From assembly GCA_031398055.1 (NCBI GenBank), contig JANNMS010000115.1:1-64000 (forward strand): a stretch of DNA of 64,000 nt. Direction: 5' to 3'. Every line of letters begins with the position of its first letter. The stretch's first letter is position 1. Origin of the DNA: M3007 sp031398055 (GTDB lineage Bacteria > Bacteroidota > Bacteroidia > Chitinophagales > Saprospiraceae). The notes beneath the pieces are model-generated. The model had not been told where the DNA came from and made no database searches. It saw nothing but the letters and a program-made list of their open reading frames with translations. A program made the position numbers and the translations under genes. Shown here in pieces: positions 8,911 through 17,500 of the stretch.

Positions 8911-9010
8911 ATATTGGAAATTGGTTACTGGGAAATTGGTTATTGGGGAATTAGTTATTGGGAAATTTGAATTCCCAATTTCCCAATAACTAATTCCCCA
9001 ATAACCAATA
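8911..9010. repeat. TTATTGGG inverted array, locus 1
   Basis: Units of the type GGTTATTGGGAAATT run rightwards and then return as their complement around a centre near 8970 (GAAATTTGAATTCCC). The two arms could pair into one long stem. It fills the gap between the phosphatase gene and the isomerase-like gene. Confidence 0.85.
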
Positions 9011-9012
9011 CC

Positions 9013-9321
9013 TTAATTGAAAGAAAATGCCGGTTGGAGAGGCGTGAAAGCATTGTAAAAAGTGAGCGAGCTGATGTGGATCCGCATGAACCGGCTGAGC
9101 GGCAGGTCGCTGACCATTTCCATCAAATCCACTTCCGAATTGGCGGAAAAAACCGCCCAGAGTTTGGAAGTTTCGAGCGACAGGGCATAGTTCAACAGTT
9201 TTCCTTGCGAAAAAAGCCGTTGGATGGCGCGGCGTTGTTTCGGGATGGTGCTGATAAAATCGTCGCTCAGTGTGTCCGGTAGTGTAAAATCTACCATGTA
9301 TTGATTGATAGAATTCTCCAT
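9013..9321 (-). CDS. Muconolactone isomerase-like small protein
   Basis: The 102-aa product (MENSINQYMVDFTLPD...) has the ferredoxin-like layout of the muconolactone delta-isomerase/YciI group: a beta strand QYMVDFTLP, a helix around PKQRRAIQRLFSQGKL, LNYALS and KLWAVFSANSE, and a C-terminal strand. No catabolic partner genes are next to it, so a real isomerase role is unsupported. It may be a small ligand-binding relative. I chose ATG at 9321 because homologues start near NQYMVDF; upstream ATGs add an unrelated lysine-rich tail. Confidence 0.65.
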   Translation of the reverse strand: MENSINQYMVDFTLPDTLSDDFISTIPKQRRAIQRLFSQGKLLNYALSLETSKLWAVFSANSEVDLMEMVSDLPLSRFMRIHISSLTFYNAFTPLQPAFSFN

Positions 9322-9753
9322 TTTGTTATTGCCTGTTTTTAAAGTAATTGGGAGACAAACTTCTTCTTTTTCAAACATCGTCTTGCCGAAAAAGTGGGGG
9401 CAAAAGTATATTTTAGAGAAAGATTTTTTGGGAGTTGAGATTAAATTTTTTGAGAATATTTTCGCTGATTTTGCCAGCAAATGTATAAAGACTGATTGCT
9501 GATATTTTGTTAAGAAAATTTTTTTTCAGTAAAATTTTCAACGTCCGTCAGTTGTTTGTCAAGTGTAAAATTCAAGCCATGTGTTTTAACTTTTTTTCAA
9601 ACGCACAAAACGAAACCTACTTTTTCCCTGCGCGTTTCATTGATTTTGCAATCCAAATGGCAAGTCAAGCGGTATGAAAATTGCAGTTCTTCCAGTTTGA
9701 CTTAATTTTCGGCCATATTTTAATCTCCCAAAATTTTTCAAAATCACTTTCCC
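9322..9753. other. Intergenic region without a recognised gene
   Basis: This AT-rich spacer lies between two divergent genes. A CAAAAGTA at 9401-9408 gives TACTTTTG on the minus strand, which fits the Bacteroidota -7 element TAnnTTTG about 80 bp before the isomerase-like gene. No matching -33 box is clear. I see nothing else in the region. Confidence 0.4.
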
Positions 9754-10731
9754 ATGACTCGTTTCCAAAAAAATATTTTCAAAAATTGTTTGTTTTTCGC
9801 CCTCGTTTTTTGTGCCGCGAACCAGATTTCCGCGCAGGTTTTTGCAAAAATTGACGAAAACCGAATCATCGAATCGAAGTGGAAATACACCTACACCATG
9901 CACCTCGAAACGAACACGATTGTCCACCAAGCCGAGGATTATTACCAACATTTTATTTATTTTCGCTACGATTCGACTTACGAACAATACTTGAACGGGC
10001 GTTTTTCCCACGGGAAATGGAGTTTGATGGGCAACGTGCTGAACTACCCGTTCAAACAAATCCAGAAATTCCGGGTGACAACTTTGACCGATTTTTCGAT
10101 GGATTTGGAGTTCAACCCGCCGAACGGAAAAGGCACGATTGTCTATCATTTTATCAAAGCCGAAAACCACGAAGCCCCGTTTTTACGCCGCGAAAACGAA
10201 CTGCCGGAAATCGTGGTCGAGACAAAAATTGATCGCTCCGCTGATTTGGCGGCAGTCAAAATTTCCAAAAAATCAAAAAAGAAAAAGGGGAAAAACAGTG
10301 AGCCGTTCATTTCGGTCGAGTTGATTGGCGGCGGATTTTATGGTGGAATTGACCCGGTTTTGCGCGATTACATCATCATCAAAAACGACGGTCGGCTGAT
10401 AAAAGAGTTCAAAAGTGTCAATTCCGACCTACAAGTCGTGAAAAAAGACATCCCCCGCGAGGAACTCGAAATGTTCGCCGAATGGGTCACGAGCCAACAA
10501 TTTTTTGAATTGGAAAGGCAATACGACTGCAAATCTGCCGTCTGCGAAAAACGAAAATTCGTCAACCCGCGCCCGATGCCGCTGCGGATTTCGGTAACTT
10601 ACGGAAACGTGCGGAAAATGGTGACCATCTCAATTTGGGGAAAAGACCGCAACGGGCAAACGTATGTTGATTACCCGCCAAATTTGGATGTGATTATTGA
10701 CGCAATTCAGCGCATGGCGAGCCGGGTTTGA
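9754..10731 (+). CDS. Exported protein of unknown function
   Basis: This 325-aa protein has a signal peptide (NCLFFALVFCAANQISAQ, cleavage after SAQ likely). A beta-rich N-terminal part with many aromatic residues follows, with a lysine-rich linker near 172-182 (KISKKSKKKKGK). The C-terminal part begins around ISVELIGGGFYGG and contains a CKSAVCEK cysteine pair that could form a disulfide. I do not recognise the family. It lacks a T9SS sorting tail, so it is probably periplasmic. It is transcribed alone and followed by a repeat that could terminate transcription. Confidence 0.7.
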   Translation: MTRFQKNIFKNCLFFALVFCAANQISAQVFAKIDENRIIESKWKYTYTMHLETNTIVHQAEDYYQHFIYFRYDSTYEQYLNGRFSHGKWSLMGNVLNYPFKQIQKFRVTTLTDFSMDLEFNPPNGKGTIVYHFIKAENHEAPFLRRENELPEIVVETKIDRSADLAAVKISKKSKKKKGKNSEPFISVELIGGGFYGGIDPVLRDYIIIKNDGRLIKEFKSVNSDLQVVKKDIPREELEMFAEWVTSQQFFELERQYDCKSAVCEKRKFVNPRPMPLRISVTYGNVRKMVTISIWGKDRNGQTYVDYPPNLDVIIDAIQRMASRV

Positions 10732-10735
10732 GAGT

Positions 10736-10815
10736 GGTTGATTGGTTGTTGGGGAATTGGTTATTCGTGGGCGACCAAAAACCAATTCCCCAATAACCAA
10801 TTTTCCAATAACTAA
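10736..10815. repeat. TTATTGGG inverted array, locus 2
   Basis: A short version of the array: GGGGAATTGGTTATT on the left and its complement (AACCAATTCCCCAATAACC) on the right of a centre near 10775. It lies between two convergent genes, so a transcription-ending hairpin is plausible. Confidence 0.8.
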
Positions 10816-12852
10816 TCATTTCCGCTGCGCCCGTTCCTCCATCAATTTCGGGTTCATTTTCAACGCCTTTTCCATCAGTTCTTTTGCCTTCGCCGGGTTG
10901 CCCGCGCCGCCGAAAGCCATGCCCAAATCGTACCACGCCGAGGCATTTTCCGGCGCAATTTCCGTCACTTTCGTAAAATACCGAATCGCTTCGGCACTGT
11001 TTCCCGAAACGCCGTTCGCCACGCCGAGCAGGCGAATCGTCTCCGGGTCGGCGGCGTTTATTTTTTCAGATTCTTTCAAAAATTTCAGTGCCGTGGCGAG
11101 GTCGCCTTTTTGTTCGCCGTAAAATTTTGCAGCATCGCGCAGCGCGATTCCGAGGTTGGTTTTGCCTTTCGGGTCGTTCGGCGCGACAAAATCGGCCTTC
11201 CGAAAATCGGCAATCGCCGCGTCGTAATTTTTCAAATGAAAATACGCAATTCCCCGGTTCAGCAGTGCGTCTTTGTACGTCGGATGGATTTCGATGGCTT
11301 TTGAAAGATAGCCAATCGCACGTCGGTAAAGTTCGTCGCGCTGCGGTTTGTCCTTTTCGTCGGGCAGTTGCGAAGCCTCGGTGCAGCACACGCCGCCGCA
11401 GGCATTTTGGATTTTCGCGCTGCGTCCGGAAATTTCTACATCGTTGAAAAACAAGGTTTTATCATCGTACCAAGCGAAATTTCGGGTGAAAGTTTTTACC
11501 GAAAAAAGCAAAATCACCGCCCCAAAAATGCCCAGCGGGAGAGCCATTTTTTTAAAATCAAACTTCGCCAAACCCACCAAAAACGCCGCCGCGACCAAAC
11601 AAAAACCGACCGACGGCATGAATAAAAACCGCTCGCCCATGTTCGTGCCGATCGGAAAAATCAGGTTCGAAACGATGCTCAAAGTCAATAAATAAAACAA
11701 AATCCCGAACGCCCAGATTGTTCGCTGCCCTTGAAAAATAGAAAACAAAGCATAACCCAACAAAAACAAATGCCCCAAAAAAATCAGCAGCACGAGCGGG
11801 TCGCCAAAAGTTTTCAAATCAATATGCCGAGGGTAATAATCGTGGGTCAACGGCTGCGGCACAACGAGCAATTGCAAGTATTTTCCCATCGTAAAAGTGA
11901 TGGTCGCGAGGCGTTCGCCGGGCGTAAATTTTACCCACAAATTATTTTCAACCTTCAAAAACGGGTTGTTCATCAATTCCAGCGGCTCGTCTTTTTTTGA
12001 AAAAAGCGAACCCGATTGTTTCAAAACGGAACTGCGAATCCCAAAAAACAAAACAAACGCAACCAAAAGTGGCGCGGTGTTTTTCGCAATTTTTTCAAAA
12101 TTTCCATCCCGAAAAAACCAAAGTGCGAGTGGGATGACGGCCACAAAAGTTGCGGCATTTTCCTTTGCCAAAAGTCCCAAAAAAAACACGCCGCCCGCCG
12201 CCAAACTGTACCCAATTTTCCCGGAATCGAAGGCTTTCAAAGTCAAAAACAGCGCGCCGAGGCTTCCCAAAAGTGTTACAATTTCGTCGCAACCTTTGAT
12301 ATTCGCCACCGCTTCCACGTGAACCGGGTGCGCCGCGAACAGCCCCGCCGCCAAAAAAGCGGTCAAAATGGCAAAGCCTTCGCCCCGAAAATTTTTCAAT
12401 AAAAGTAAAATCGTGCGGTGCAAAACGACGCAAGTCAAAGCAAAAAGCAGCACGGTCAGGAGGTGAAAAACCATCGGATTTTTTCCAAAAACTTGGTAAA
12501 CCACGGCAAAAATGGCTGGCGTCAAAGGCCGGTAACGACCGCCGGAAACCAGCGCGGCCTTGCCTTCTTCTTTGAAAAAACCGTAAAAAGTATCTTTTGA
12601 AAACAGGTCTGCGATGCCCGCCGCGCCTTTTTGGGTAAACATGTTGTCGGTGATGACAATGGCATCGTCCAATGCCCATTGGTTCTTTAAAGTGTTGGCG
12701 TACAGGCAGATAGCAAAAATGAAAATCAATAAACTGTGCAGCCGAGTGTTTTGAAAAAACGCAGGCAGTGCATCAAAAGTCAAGTTTTTCGCCACCGATT
12801 CGACTGGTTTTCGAGTAGGAATTGGCGGGAGCGGTTTTCGTGTTTTTGACAT
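10816..12852 (-). CDS. TMTC-like membrane glycosyltransferase with TPRs
   Basis: The 678-aa protein has an N-terminal polytopic membrane region (about residues 36-470, ten or more hydrophobic segments) followed by TPRs (about 500-665). The first loop after membrane segment 1 contains WALDDAIVITDN and later GGRYRPLT, matching the acidic loop of GT-C enzymes related to eukaryotic TMTC protein O-mannosyltransferases. The expected role is transfer of a lipid-linked sugar to exported protein in the periplasm, with TPRs binding substrate. The sugar and targets are unknown. The start is ATG at 12852. Two remnants of a LytTR gene lie just upstream. Confidence 0.75.
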   Translation of the reverse strand: MSKTRKPLPPIPTRKPVESVAKNLTFDALPAFFQNTRLHSLLIFIFAICLYANTLKNQWALDDAIVITDNMFTQKGAAGIADLFSKDTFYGFFKEEGKAALVSGGRYRPLTPAIFAVVYQVFGKNPMVFHLLTVLLFALTCVVLHRTILLLLKNFRGEGFAILTAFLAAGLFAAHPVHVEAVANIKGCDEIVTLLGSLGALFLTLKAFDSGKIGYSLAAGGVFFLGLLAKENAATFVAVIPLALWFFRDGNFEKIAKNTAPLLVAFVLFFGIRSSVLKQSGSLFSKKDEPLELMNNPFLKVENNLWVKFTPGERLATITFTMGKYLQLLVVPQPLTHDYYPRHIDLKTFGDPLVLLIFLGHLFLLGYALFSIFQGQRTIWAFGILFYLLTLSIVSNLIFPIGTNMGERFLFMPSVGFCLVAAAFLVGLAKFDFKKMALPLGIFGAVILLFSVKTFTRNFAWYDDKTLFFNDVEISGRSAKIQNACGGVCCTEASQLPDEKDKPQRDELYRRAIGYLSKAIEIHPTYKDALLNRGIAYFHLKNYDAAIADFRKADFVAPNDPKGKTNLGIALRDAAKFYGEQKGDLATALKFLKESEKINAADPETIRLLGVANGVSGNSAEAIRYFTKVTEIAPENASAWYDLGMAFGGAGNPAKAKELMEKALKMNPKLMEERAQRK

Positions 12853-12904
12853 TTTAAGATTTCAAAAATTTAGATTGAAAACTCGGGACGAGAATATTTT
12901 TTCC

Positions 12905-12977
12905 TCACTTTCTCCCGATCAAATTGGTTTTCACAAACCGATTGATAAAATCTTCGCGATAAGTATCGCCGAGCGGG
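12905..12977 (-). pseudogene. 3' remnant of a LytTR response-regulator gene, copy 1
   Basis: All 73 bases equal the last 73 of the intact LytTR gene (16748-16820), ending with its TGA stop. They encode PLGDTYREDF and the following FVKTNLIGRK tail. Upstream sequence is unrelated, so only the end of the gene is present. Confidence 0.85.
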
Positions 12978-13035
12978 GAACCGCAAAGATGGTAAAATTT
13001 TAGTTTTTAAACCAATTTGTTTGAAAAAAGAGGCG

Positions 13036-13108
13036 TCATTTCCTGCCAATCAAATTGGTTTTCACAAACCGATTGACAAAATCTTCTCGATAAGTATCGC
13101 CGAGCGGG
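13036..13108 (-). pseudogene. 3' remnant of a LytTR response-regulator gene, copy 2
   Basis: This copy matches 67 of 73 bases of the intact gene's 3' end. Five of the six differences are silent and one is Ile to Val. The pattern shows it came from a separate paralogue that was under selection, not from a recent copy of the intact gene. Confidence 0.8.
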
Positions 13109-13193
13109 GCAGAAAAAACATTGCCAATGGGTTTTTCAAAAAACATTTTTACCTTTAACTTCTAAATGTCACCAAAACAAAACCTTTTTTACC

Positions 13194-13595
13194 ATGGTAA
13201 AACCAGAAAAACCCGGGCAAGGATTGCGCGAATTGCGTTTGGAAAAAAACTTCAAACAAAACTTTGTCGCCGAAAAATCAGGCATTCATTTAAAAACTTA
13301 TCAAAGGATGGAAGCAGGAAAGACCAAAATCGGATTGACCGACGTGCCGAGCCTCGCCGACGCGTTCGGTGTTCCACAAGATGAAATCCTTAAAAAAGAA
13401 GGCATTTCGATGACCAATCATTTCAAAAATGAAAACGGCCACAACATTGGCTACGTCAAAACTTTGTCTGAATCGGAAAAGGCAAGCGGGTTGGAAAGCA
13501 GGATGCTGAACATGGAAGCAAAATTGGATAGCCGAGATGAAAGGCTTGAAAAGATAGAGATGCTTTTGGAGAAGGTGTTGAGTAAACTGGCATAA
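13194..13595 (+). CDS. XRE-family helix-turn-helix regulator
   Basis: This 133-aa protein has an N-terminal XRE-type HTH (about residues 9-66): LRELRLEKNFKQNFVAEKSG is helix 1-2, IHLKTYQRMEAGKTK the recognition helix and AFGVPQDEIL the last helix. The C-terminal 60 residues (LESRMLNMEAKLDSRDERL...) look like a short coiled coil for dimer formation. It is a monocistronic regulator followed by a terminator. Targets are unknown; the convergent toxin/immunity genes are on the other strand and need not be controlled by it. Confidence 0.85.
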   Translation: MVKPEKPGQGLRELRLEKNFKQNFVAEKSGIHLKTYQRMEAGKTKIGLTDVPSLADAFGVPQDEILKKEGISMTNHFKNENGHNIGYVKTLSESEKASGLESRMLNMEAKLDSRDERLEKIEMLLEKVLSKLA

Positions 13596-13634
13596 AAATC
13601 TACCAATCCCATAACAAATACATAAATTAAATAC

Positions 13635-13680
13635 GAACGGGCGATTTTCCAAAATGGAAATCGCCCGTTCTATTTTTTTA
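13635..13680. terminator. Bidirectional terminator
   Basis: The stem GAACGGGCGATTTTCC/GGAAATCGCCCGTTC is followed by a T-rich tail. It sits between the convergent XRE gene and the immunity gene and can serve both. Confidence 0.85.
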
Positions 13681-14322
13681 TCAAATTACTTCCAGCCATG
13701 GTATCGGTTCAAAATGACAGCCTGTCATTTTTGCACTTTCGATTTTATTTTTCAATTCTTCTAAAATTAAAAAGCCGGATGGTAATAAATCTGTTCGAAA
13801 CATCAATTTATCGAGGCATTCAGATCCCTTTAACTGAACTCGAAGAGGTTCAATTTTGTGCGAAAAATATAATGGCTTGTATTCTTCATAATTCAGTGAA
13901 ACAATTTGATTTGTTTCAATTAGCCGAAACTGACTTTTTCCCCAATCAACGATTTCTTCTTCCCGTGGGAAAGGAAAATAAAAAATCCAGTATTCATGGT
14001 CAATCCCATTGGCCTTAATTTTGGTTTCAAAAACCTGAAATTTGTCAATTGCATTTTCTTCCAATAGGATTTTTAATGGTCTTGAAACCATGAAAAATCG
14101 TGAAAGTGCAGCAGTTGAAACCAAATCAGTCAATTTTGCATGATTTAGAAGTTTGAAATGTGGGAAAAGTGTATCATTTGAGATATAGTCTTTCCATACA
14201 TGGATAAAACTTTTTTCATGTAAATAATTAAACCCAGGAGTATTAGGGTTCATGTCGGCTTGTGGAAATCGGAAACCAGTGTCCTTACCAGTTGAATTCT
14301 TGAATTTATAAACTTGAACCAT
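13681..14322 (-). CDS. Imm11-like immunity protein (DUF1629-type)
   Basis: The 213-aa protein contains LTDLVSTAALSRFFMVSRPLK, then LKILLEEN and KFQVFETKI, and a stretch EYWIFYFPFPREEEIVDWGKS. These resemble the Imm11/DUF1629 family, in which a short FxVS-like segment is followed by an LLE-type helix and a hydrophobic strand. It starts five bases after the stop of the AHH-nuclease toxin gene, the usual order for a polymorphic toxin and its immunity protein. The expected role is to bind and block the toxin in the producing cell. The family call is by pattern and is not certain; the neighbour supports it. Confidence 0.6.
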   Translation of the reverse strand: MVQVYKFKNSTGKDTGFRFPQADMNPNTPGFNYLHEKSFIHVWKDYISNDTLFPHFKLLNHAKLTDLVSTAALSRFFMVSRPLKILLEENAIDKFQVFETKIKANGIDHEYWIFYFPFPREEEIVDWGKSQFRLIETNQIVSLNYEEYKPLYFSHKIEPLRVQLKGSECLDKLMFRTDLLPSGFLILEELKNKIESAKMTGCHFEPIPWLEVI

Positions 14323-14327
14323 TGATG

Positions 14328-16538
14328 TTAAGGTAAAAGTGAAGAAGGCAGATTTAAATCATTAATTTTAGTGGTGGGATTTTGGGCGATAAATTGAGCA
14401 AGATTGTTTTGAAAGAGTATCAATTTATCTTGGGCAATTTGTTCCGTAACATTATTTATTCCCCCAAATTGTGTTGCAAGGTTTGTTTCCAATGTAGTTA
14501 ATAAATTGCTCACCTGCGAATTATATTTAGGATGATTAGCGTGAACCCCGTCTGGCAGCAAATCGAACCTAAACTTGTTCAACGATGCTCCATTATTTGC
14601 ATGGTTCATGTGCCATTTATTTTGTGCTGCTTTTTGAACCAATGGATGGGTTCCAACTTCCCAAGGGATTATGTGGTGTGCTTCCTTCAAATTGTCGGTA
14701 ATATTCAACACCGTTCGCAATTGAGACCTTTGTCCGAAGGTAATTACCGCCCCGACAACTGTCCAGGATAAATTTATCACTTTTCCCCCTGCTGCGATGG
14801 CCATAAACGCTGCTTTTGCACCGATTGCGAACCAGCCAGCGAACGGAACCGCCGCAGCAAAACTCAGCCCGGCATTTAATTTATCGCCTTCCAACGTATA
14901 AACAACACCATTGGCTAAGTCAGCAGGCTCACCTAACCCTGGGACTAACCCAAGTACGTCGAGTACAGTGTGGGTAACACCGGACATTGCCTGCCAAGTT
15001 GCTTCGGCCAACAAATGTGCTTCACCCCAATCCGGGTGTTGTGCTTTTAGCATGGCATAATTCAAGGGTATATCAATAGCCCATGGATAGGGGAAATTGT
15101 CCAAATTGATGTTGTCAAAGGAATTCCCATTCTGCAAAAAAAGTAAAATATTTTGTAAGGTTTGGGGTGCGACCGCATTGTTGGGATGTGCGTTTAAAAA
15201 TGTGGCGAAATCACCAATATACCCTTGATTTGCAATCAAGTACTTTATGTTTTTATAATGGGTGTTGGTGGCTTGTTTGAGGGAAAACAACTGATTGAAA
15301 ATGGCCATGTTCTGACCAAGGAACGTAAATTCTGCCGTGGTCAAATAGTTTTCTTTTGCAAACTTGACCAACTGATGCAAATTACTGGAACTTGCCTCGT
15401 CCTCATCTCCATCAATGGCTGTTGGTTTGAGCCAATTATAAATATTTGGAATTTTAGAATGATTATTCAATATCCATGCAATTTCACTTGCTGTAAAACC
15501 TAAATCCTGCAAAATAGGTAATATTTCAACGAATTGTTGAACCGATTGGACAGTCATCCCTTCCGGTAATGTACCACCATTCGCCTGAAAAACACTCAGC
15601 GGAATCGCTCCGGAAAAAACACTATTGATGTCTGTCAAGTAATTATAGTAATTTGATCCACCGCCATAACCGCTGCCGTTGCCAAAACCACCCCCTCCTG
15701 CATAATTTCCACCGCCATAAAGTCCACCGCCGCCATTTCCACCACCATTCCCGCCGCCACCGCCACCGCCTCCAAAACCGTCGTCATCATCGCAGCAAAC
15801 CAATGTAGAAGTAACCACCCACTCATGGCAATCATTAAAAGAGTTACAGATGCATTTTATCGCCCATCCCGTCACCCAATTGCAACAAGACCGAGCATCT
15901 GTTCCAGTACTAAATTTTTTACCAATTGAATCAATACGGCTATCCAATTGACCATTTTTCATGTTAAATCCATATTGTGGAAACTGCAAAATGTCAAAAA
16001 TGATAAACATACCAGTAAAATTAGTCAAACTCAAATTGCCGCCCACACTTTGATAATATGCAGAATCAGCGACATAAACCAAAATGGAAAGGTCAATACT
16101 ATCTGTTCCCACTTTTGAAAAGACCAGTTTTGCATCTGCTCGTCCGCCATTGTTTTGAAGTAATGAACTGTCTTTTAATGGCACGACAATAATTTCTCGA
16201 CCGGATGACGACTGACTTTGTTGGGCTTTGTCCCACCTCGGCTCGATTTTTTTCAAAAAAGCAAAGGTTGACGAACCACTGCCGTTAAAATTGGAACTTT
16301 GAGTAGTGGTCAAAGTCGGGCTGATTTTCGCAAAATGCAAAATCGCCTCGTTCAATGAAATCGGAAGTTTGGGCATCGCGGCAGGTTGCGAACTGTTTAC
16401 ATTTGGAATTGGCTCGGCAATATCCTTTTTGCATCCCGACCAAAACAGCACGCCTGAAAAGACAAGAAGTGAAGTCAACAAATAAACTGCATTGGAAACA
16501 GTGGCGAAAAAACGCCTAAAAATGTTGTTTGAAAACAT
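14328..16538 (-). CDS. Lipoprotein polymorphic toxin with C-terminal AHH nuclease
   Basis: This 736-aa protein begins with a lipoprotein signal peptide (lipobox FWSGC, C36). A beta-rich region follows, then a glycine-rich linker near 270-300 and a helical middle. Next comes a small hydrophobic segment (VPGLGEPADLANGVVYTLEG, then AVPFAGWFAIGAKAA) typical of pre-toxin regions. The last 118 residues carry EAHHIIPWE (about 619-627), HMNHANNGASLN and HANHPKYNSQV, the AHH variant of the HNH/Endo VII nuclease fold. The middle part may help reach or enter target cells. ATG at 16538 is chosen over a GTG at 16580 because it directly precedes the signal peptide. The immunity gene is next in the operon. 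Confidence 0.8.
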   Translation of the reverse strand: MFSNNIFRRFFATVSNAVYLLTSLLVFSGVLFWSGCKKDIAEPIPNVNSSQPAAMPKLPISLNEAILHFAKISPTLTTTQSSNFNGSGSSTFAFLKKIEPRWDKAQQSQSSSGREIIVVPLKDSSLLQNNGGRADAKLVFSKVGTDSIDLSILVYVADSAYYQSVGGNLSLTNFTGMFIIFDILQFPQYGFNMKNGQLDSRIDSIGKKFSTGTDARSCCNWVTGWAIKCICNSFNDCHEWVVTSTLVCCDDDDGFGGGGGGGGNGGGNGGGGLYGGGNYAGGGGFGNGSGYGGGSNYYNYLTDINSVFSGAIPLSVFQANGGTLPEGMTVQSVQQFVEILPILQDLGFTASEIAWILNNHSKIPNIYNWLKPTAIDGDEDEASSSNLHQLVKFAKENYLTTAEFTFLGQNMAIFNQLFSLKQATNTHYKNIKYLIANQGYIGDFATFLNAHPNNAVAPQTLQNILLFLQNGNSFDNINLDNFPYPWAIDIPLNYAMLKAQHPDWGEAHLLAEATWQAMSGVTHTVLDVLGLVPGLGEPADLANGVVYTLEGDKLNAGLSFAAAVPFAGWFAIGAKAAFMAIAAGGKVINLSWTVVGAVITFGQRSQLRTVLNITDNLKEAHHIIPWEVGTHPLVQKAAQNKWHMNHANNGASLNKFRFDLLPDGVHANHPKYNSQVSNLLTTLETNLATQFGGINNVTEQIAQDKLILFQNNLAQFIAQNPTTKINDLNLPSSLLP

Positions 16539-16690
16539 CAGAAGTGGGTTTAACTGGTTAACAATAAATTTAAGACCCACAAATTTTCATCCCAACTTCT
16601 CCCTGTGTCAATCCCAAATTTGTCCTTTCATATCCCGTTTTTGTCTTTTTTATGGTCAAAAAGGCAGTCTCTTTCGATTTCCCCAAAAAG

Positions 16691-16730
16691 AAAAACGCAA
16701 CTGCCCGAACCTCCGGACAATTGCGTTTTT
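16691..16730 (-). terminator. Terminator of the LytTR/LytS operon
   Basis: The stem AAAACGCAA/TTGCGTTTT has a partly paired interior and a T-run on the minus strand. It lies about 20-60 bp past the LytTR stop codon. Confidence 0.65.
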
Positions 16731-16747
16731 TAGATGTTGGTCTTATT

Positions 16748-17479
16748 TCACTTTCTCCCGATCAAATTGGTTTTCACAAACCGATTGATAAAATCTTCGC
16801 GATAAGTATCGCCGAGCGGGATTTCTTCGGCATTGGCCGACGAAAGTTGGATGTGGTCAATATCCACCGAAGTGATGTAATCAATATTGACAATGTGGGA
16901 TTTGCTGACGCGCACAAAAATGTGCGGCGGCAATTGTTCATTGATGGTTTTCATGTTCATCGCGGTCATGATTTTGTCTTTTCCAGAATAGATCATGACG
17001 TAATCTTTCATGCCTTTGATGTAGGAAATTTCTTTGAAAAAGACTTTGATGTATTTCCGGTCGGCTTTGATGTAGATAAATTCCGGGGTGATTTCGATTT
17101 GCTGCACGTTTTGAGCCATGTGGTGCAAATCGTAGATTTCTTTGGCCTTGTTCACGGCTTTTATAAAACGGTCGAGGCGGATTGGTTTGACCAAATAATC
17201 AATCACGTCCAAATCATAACCTTCCAAAGCATATTGTGGATAAGCGGTGGTCAAAATGACGAGCGGGCGTTTTTTCAAACTGCGGATAAAATCCAAACCA
17301 TTGATGCCCGGCATTTCGATATCCAAAAACATCAAATCCACCTCGTGGCCGCTCAAAAAATTATTGGTTTCGAGGGCATTGCTGAACTCGCCGACGACTT
17401 CCAAAAAATGAACTTCCCGGATATTCAACATCATGCCTTCGCGGGCAAAGGGTTCGTCATCGACAATTATACACTTCAT
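16748..17479 (-). CDS. LytTR-family response regulator
   Basis: The 243-aa protein has a receiver domain (acidic pair DDE at 7-9, phosphorylation site in LMFLDIEMPG near D54, K in DYLVKPI near 104) and a LytTR DNA-binding domain from about residue 140 (YIKADRKYIKVFFKEISYIKG...). The C-terminal segment ends in FVKTNLIGRK. It is co-transcribed with the sensor kinase upstream (21-bp gap). Two broken copies of its 3' end exist at 12905 and 13036, so the organism had several paralogues. Targets are unknown. Confidence 0.95.
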   Translation of the reverse strand: MKCIIVDDEPFAREGMMLNIREVHFLEVVGEFSNALETNNFLSGHEVDLMFLDIEMPGINGLDFIRSLKKRPLVILTTAYPQYALEGYDLDVIDYLVKPIRLDRFIKAVNKAKEIYDLHHMAQNVQQIEITPEFIYIKADRKYIKVFFKEISYIKGMKDYVMIYSGKDKIMTAMNMKTINEQLPPHIFVRVSKSHIVNIDYITSVDIDHIQLSSANAEEIPLGDTYREDFINRFVKTNLIGRK

Positions 17480-17500
17480 AATTTTTGAGTTTTGCTGATT

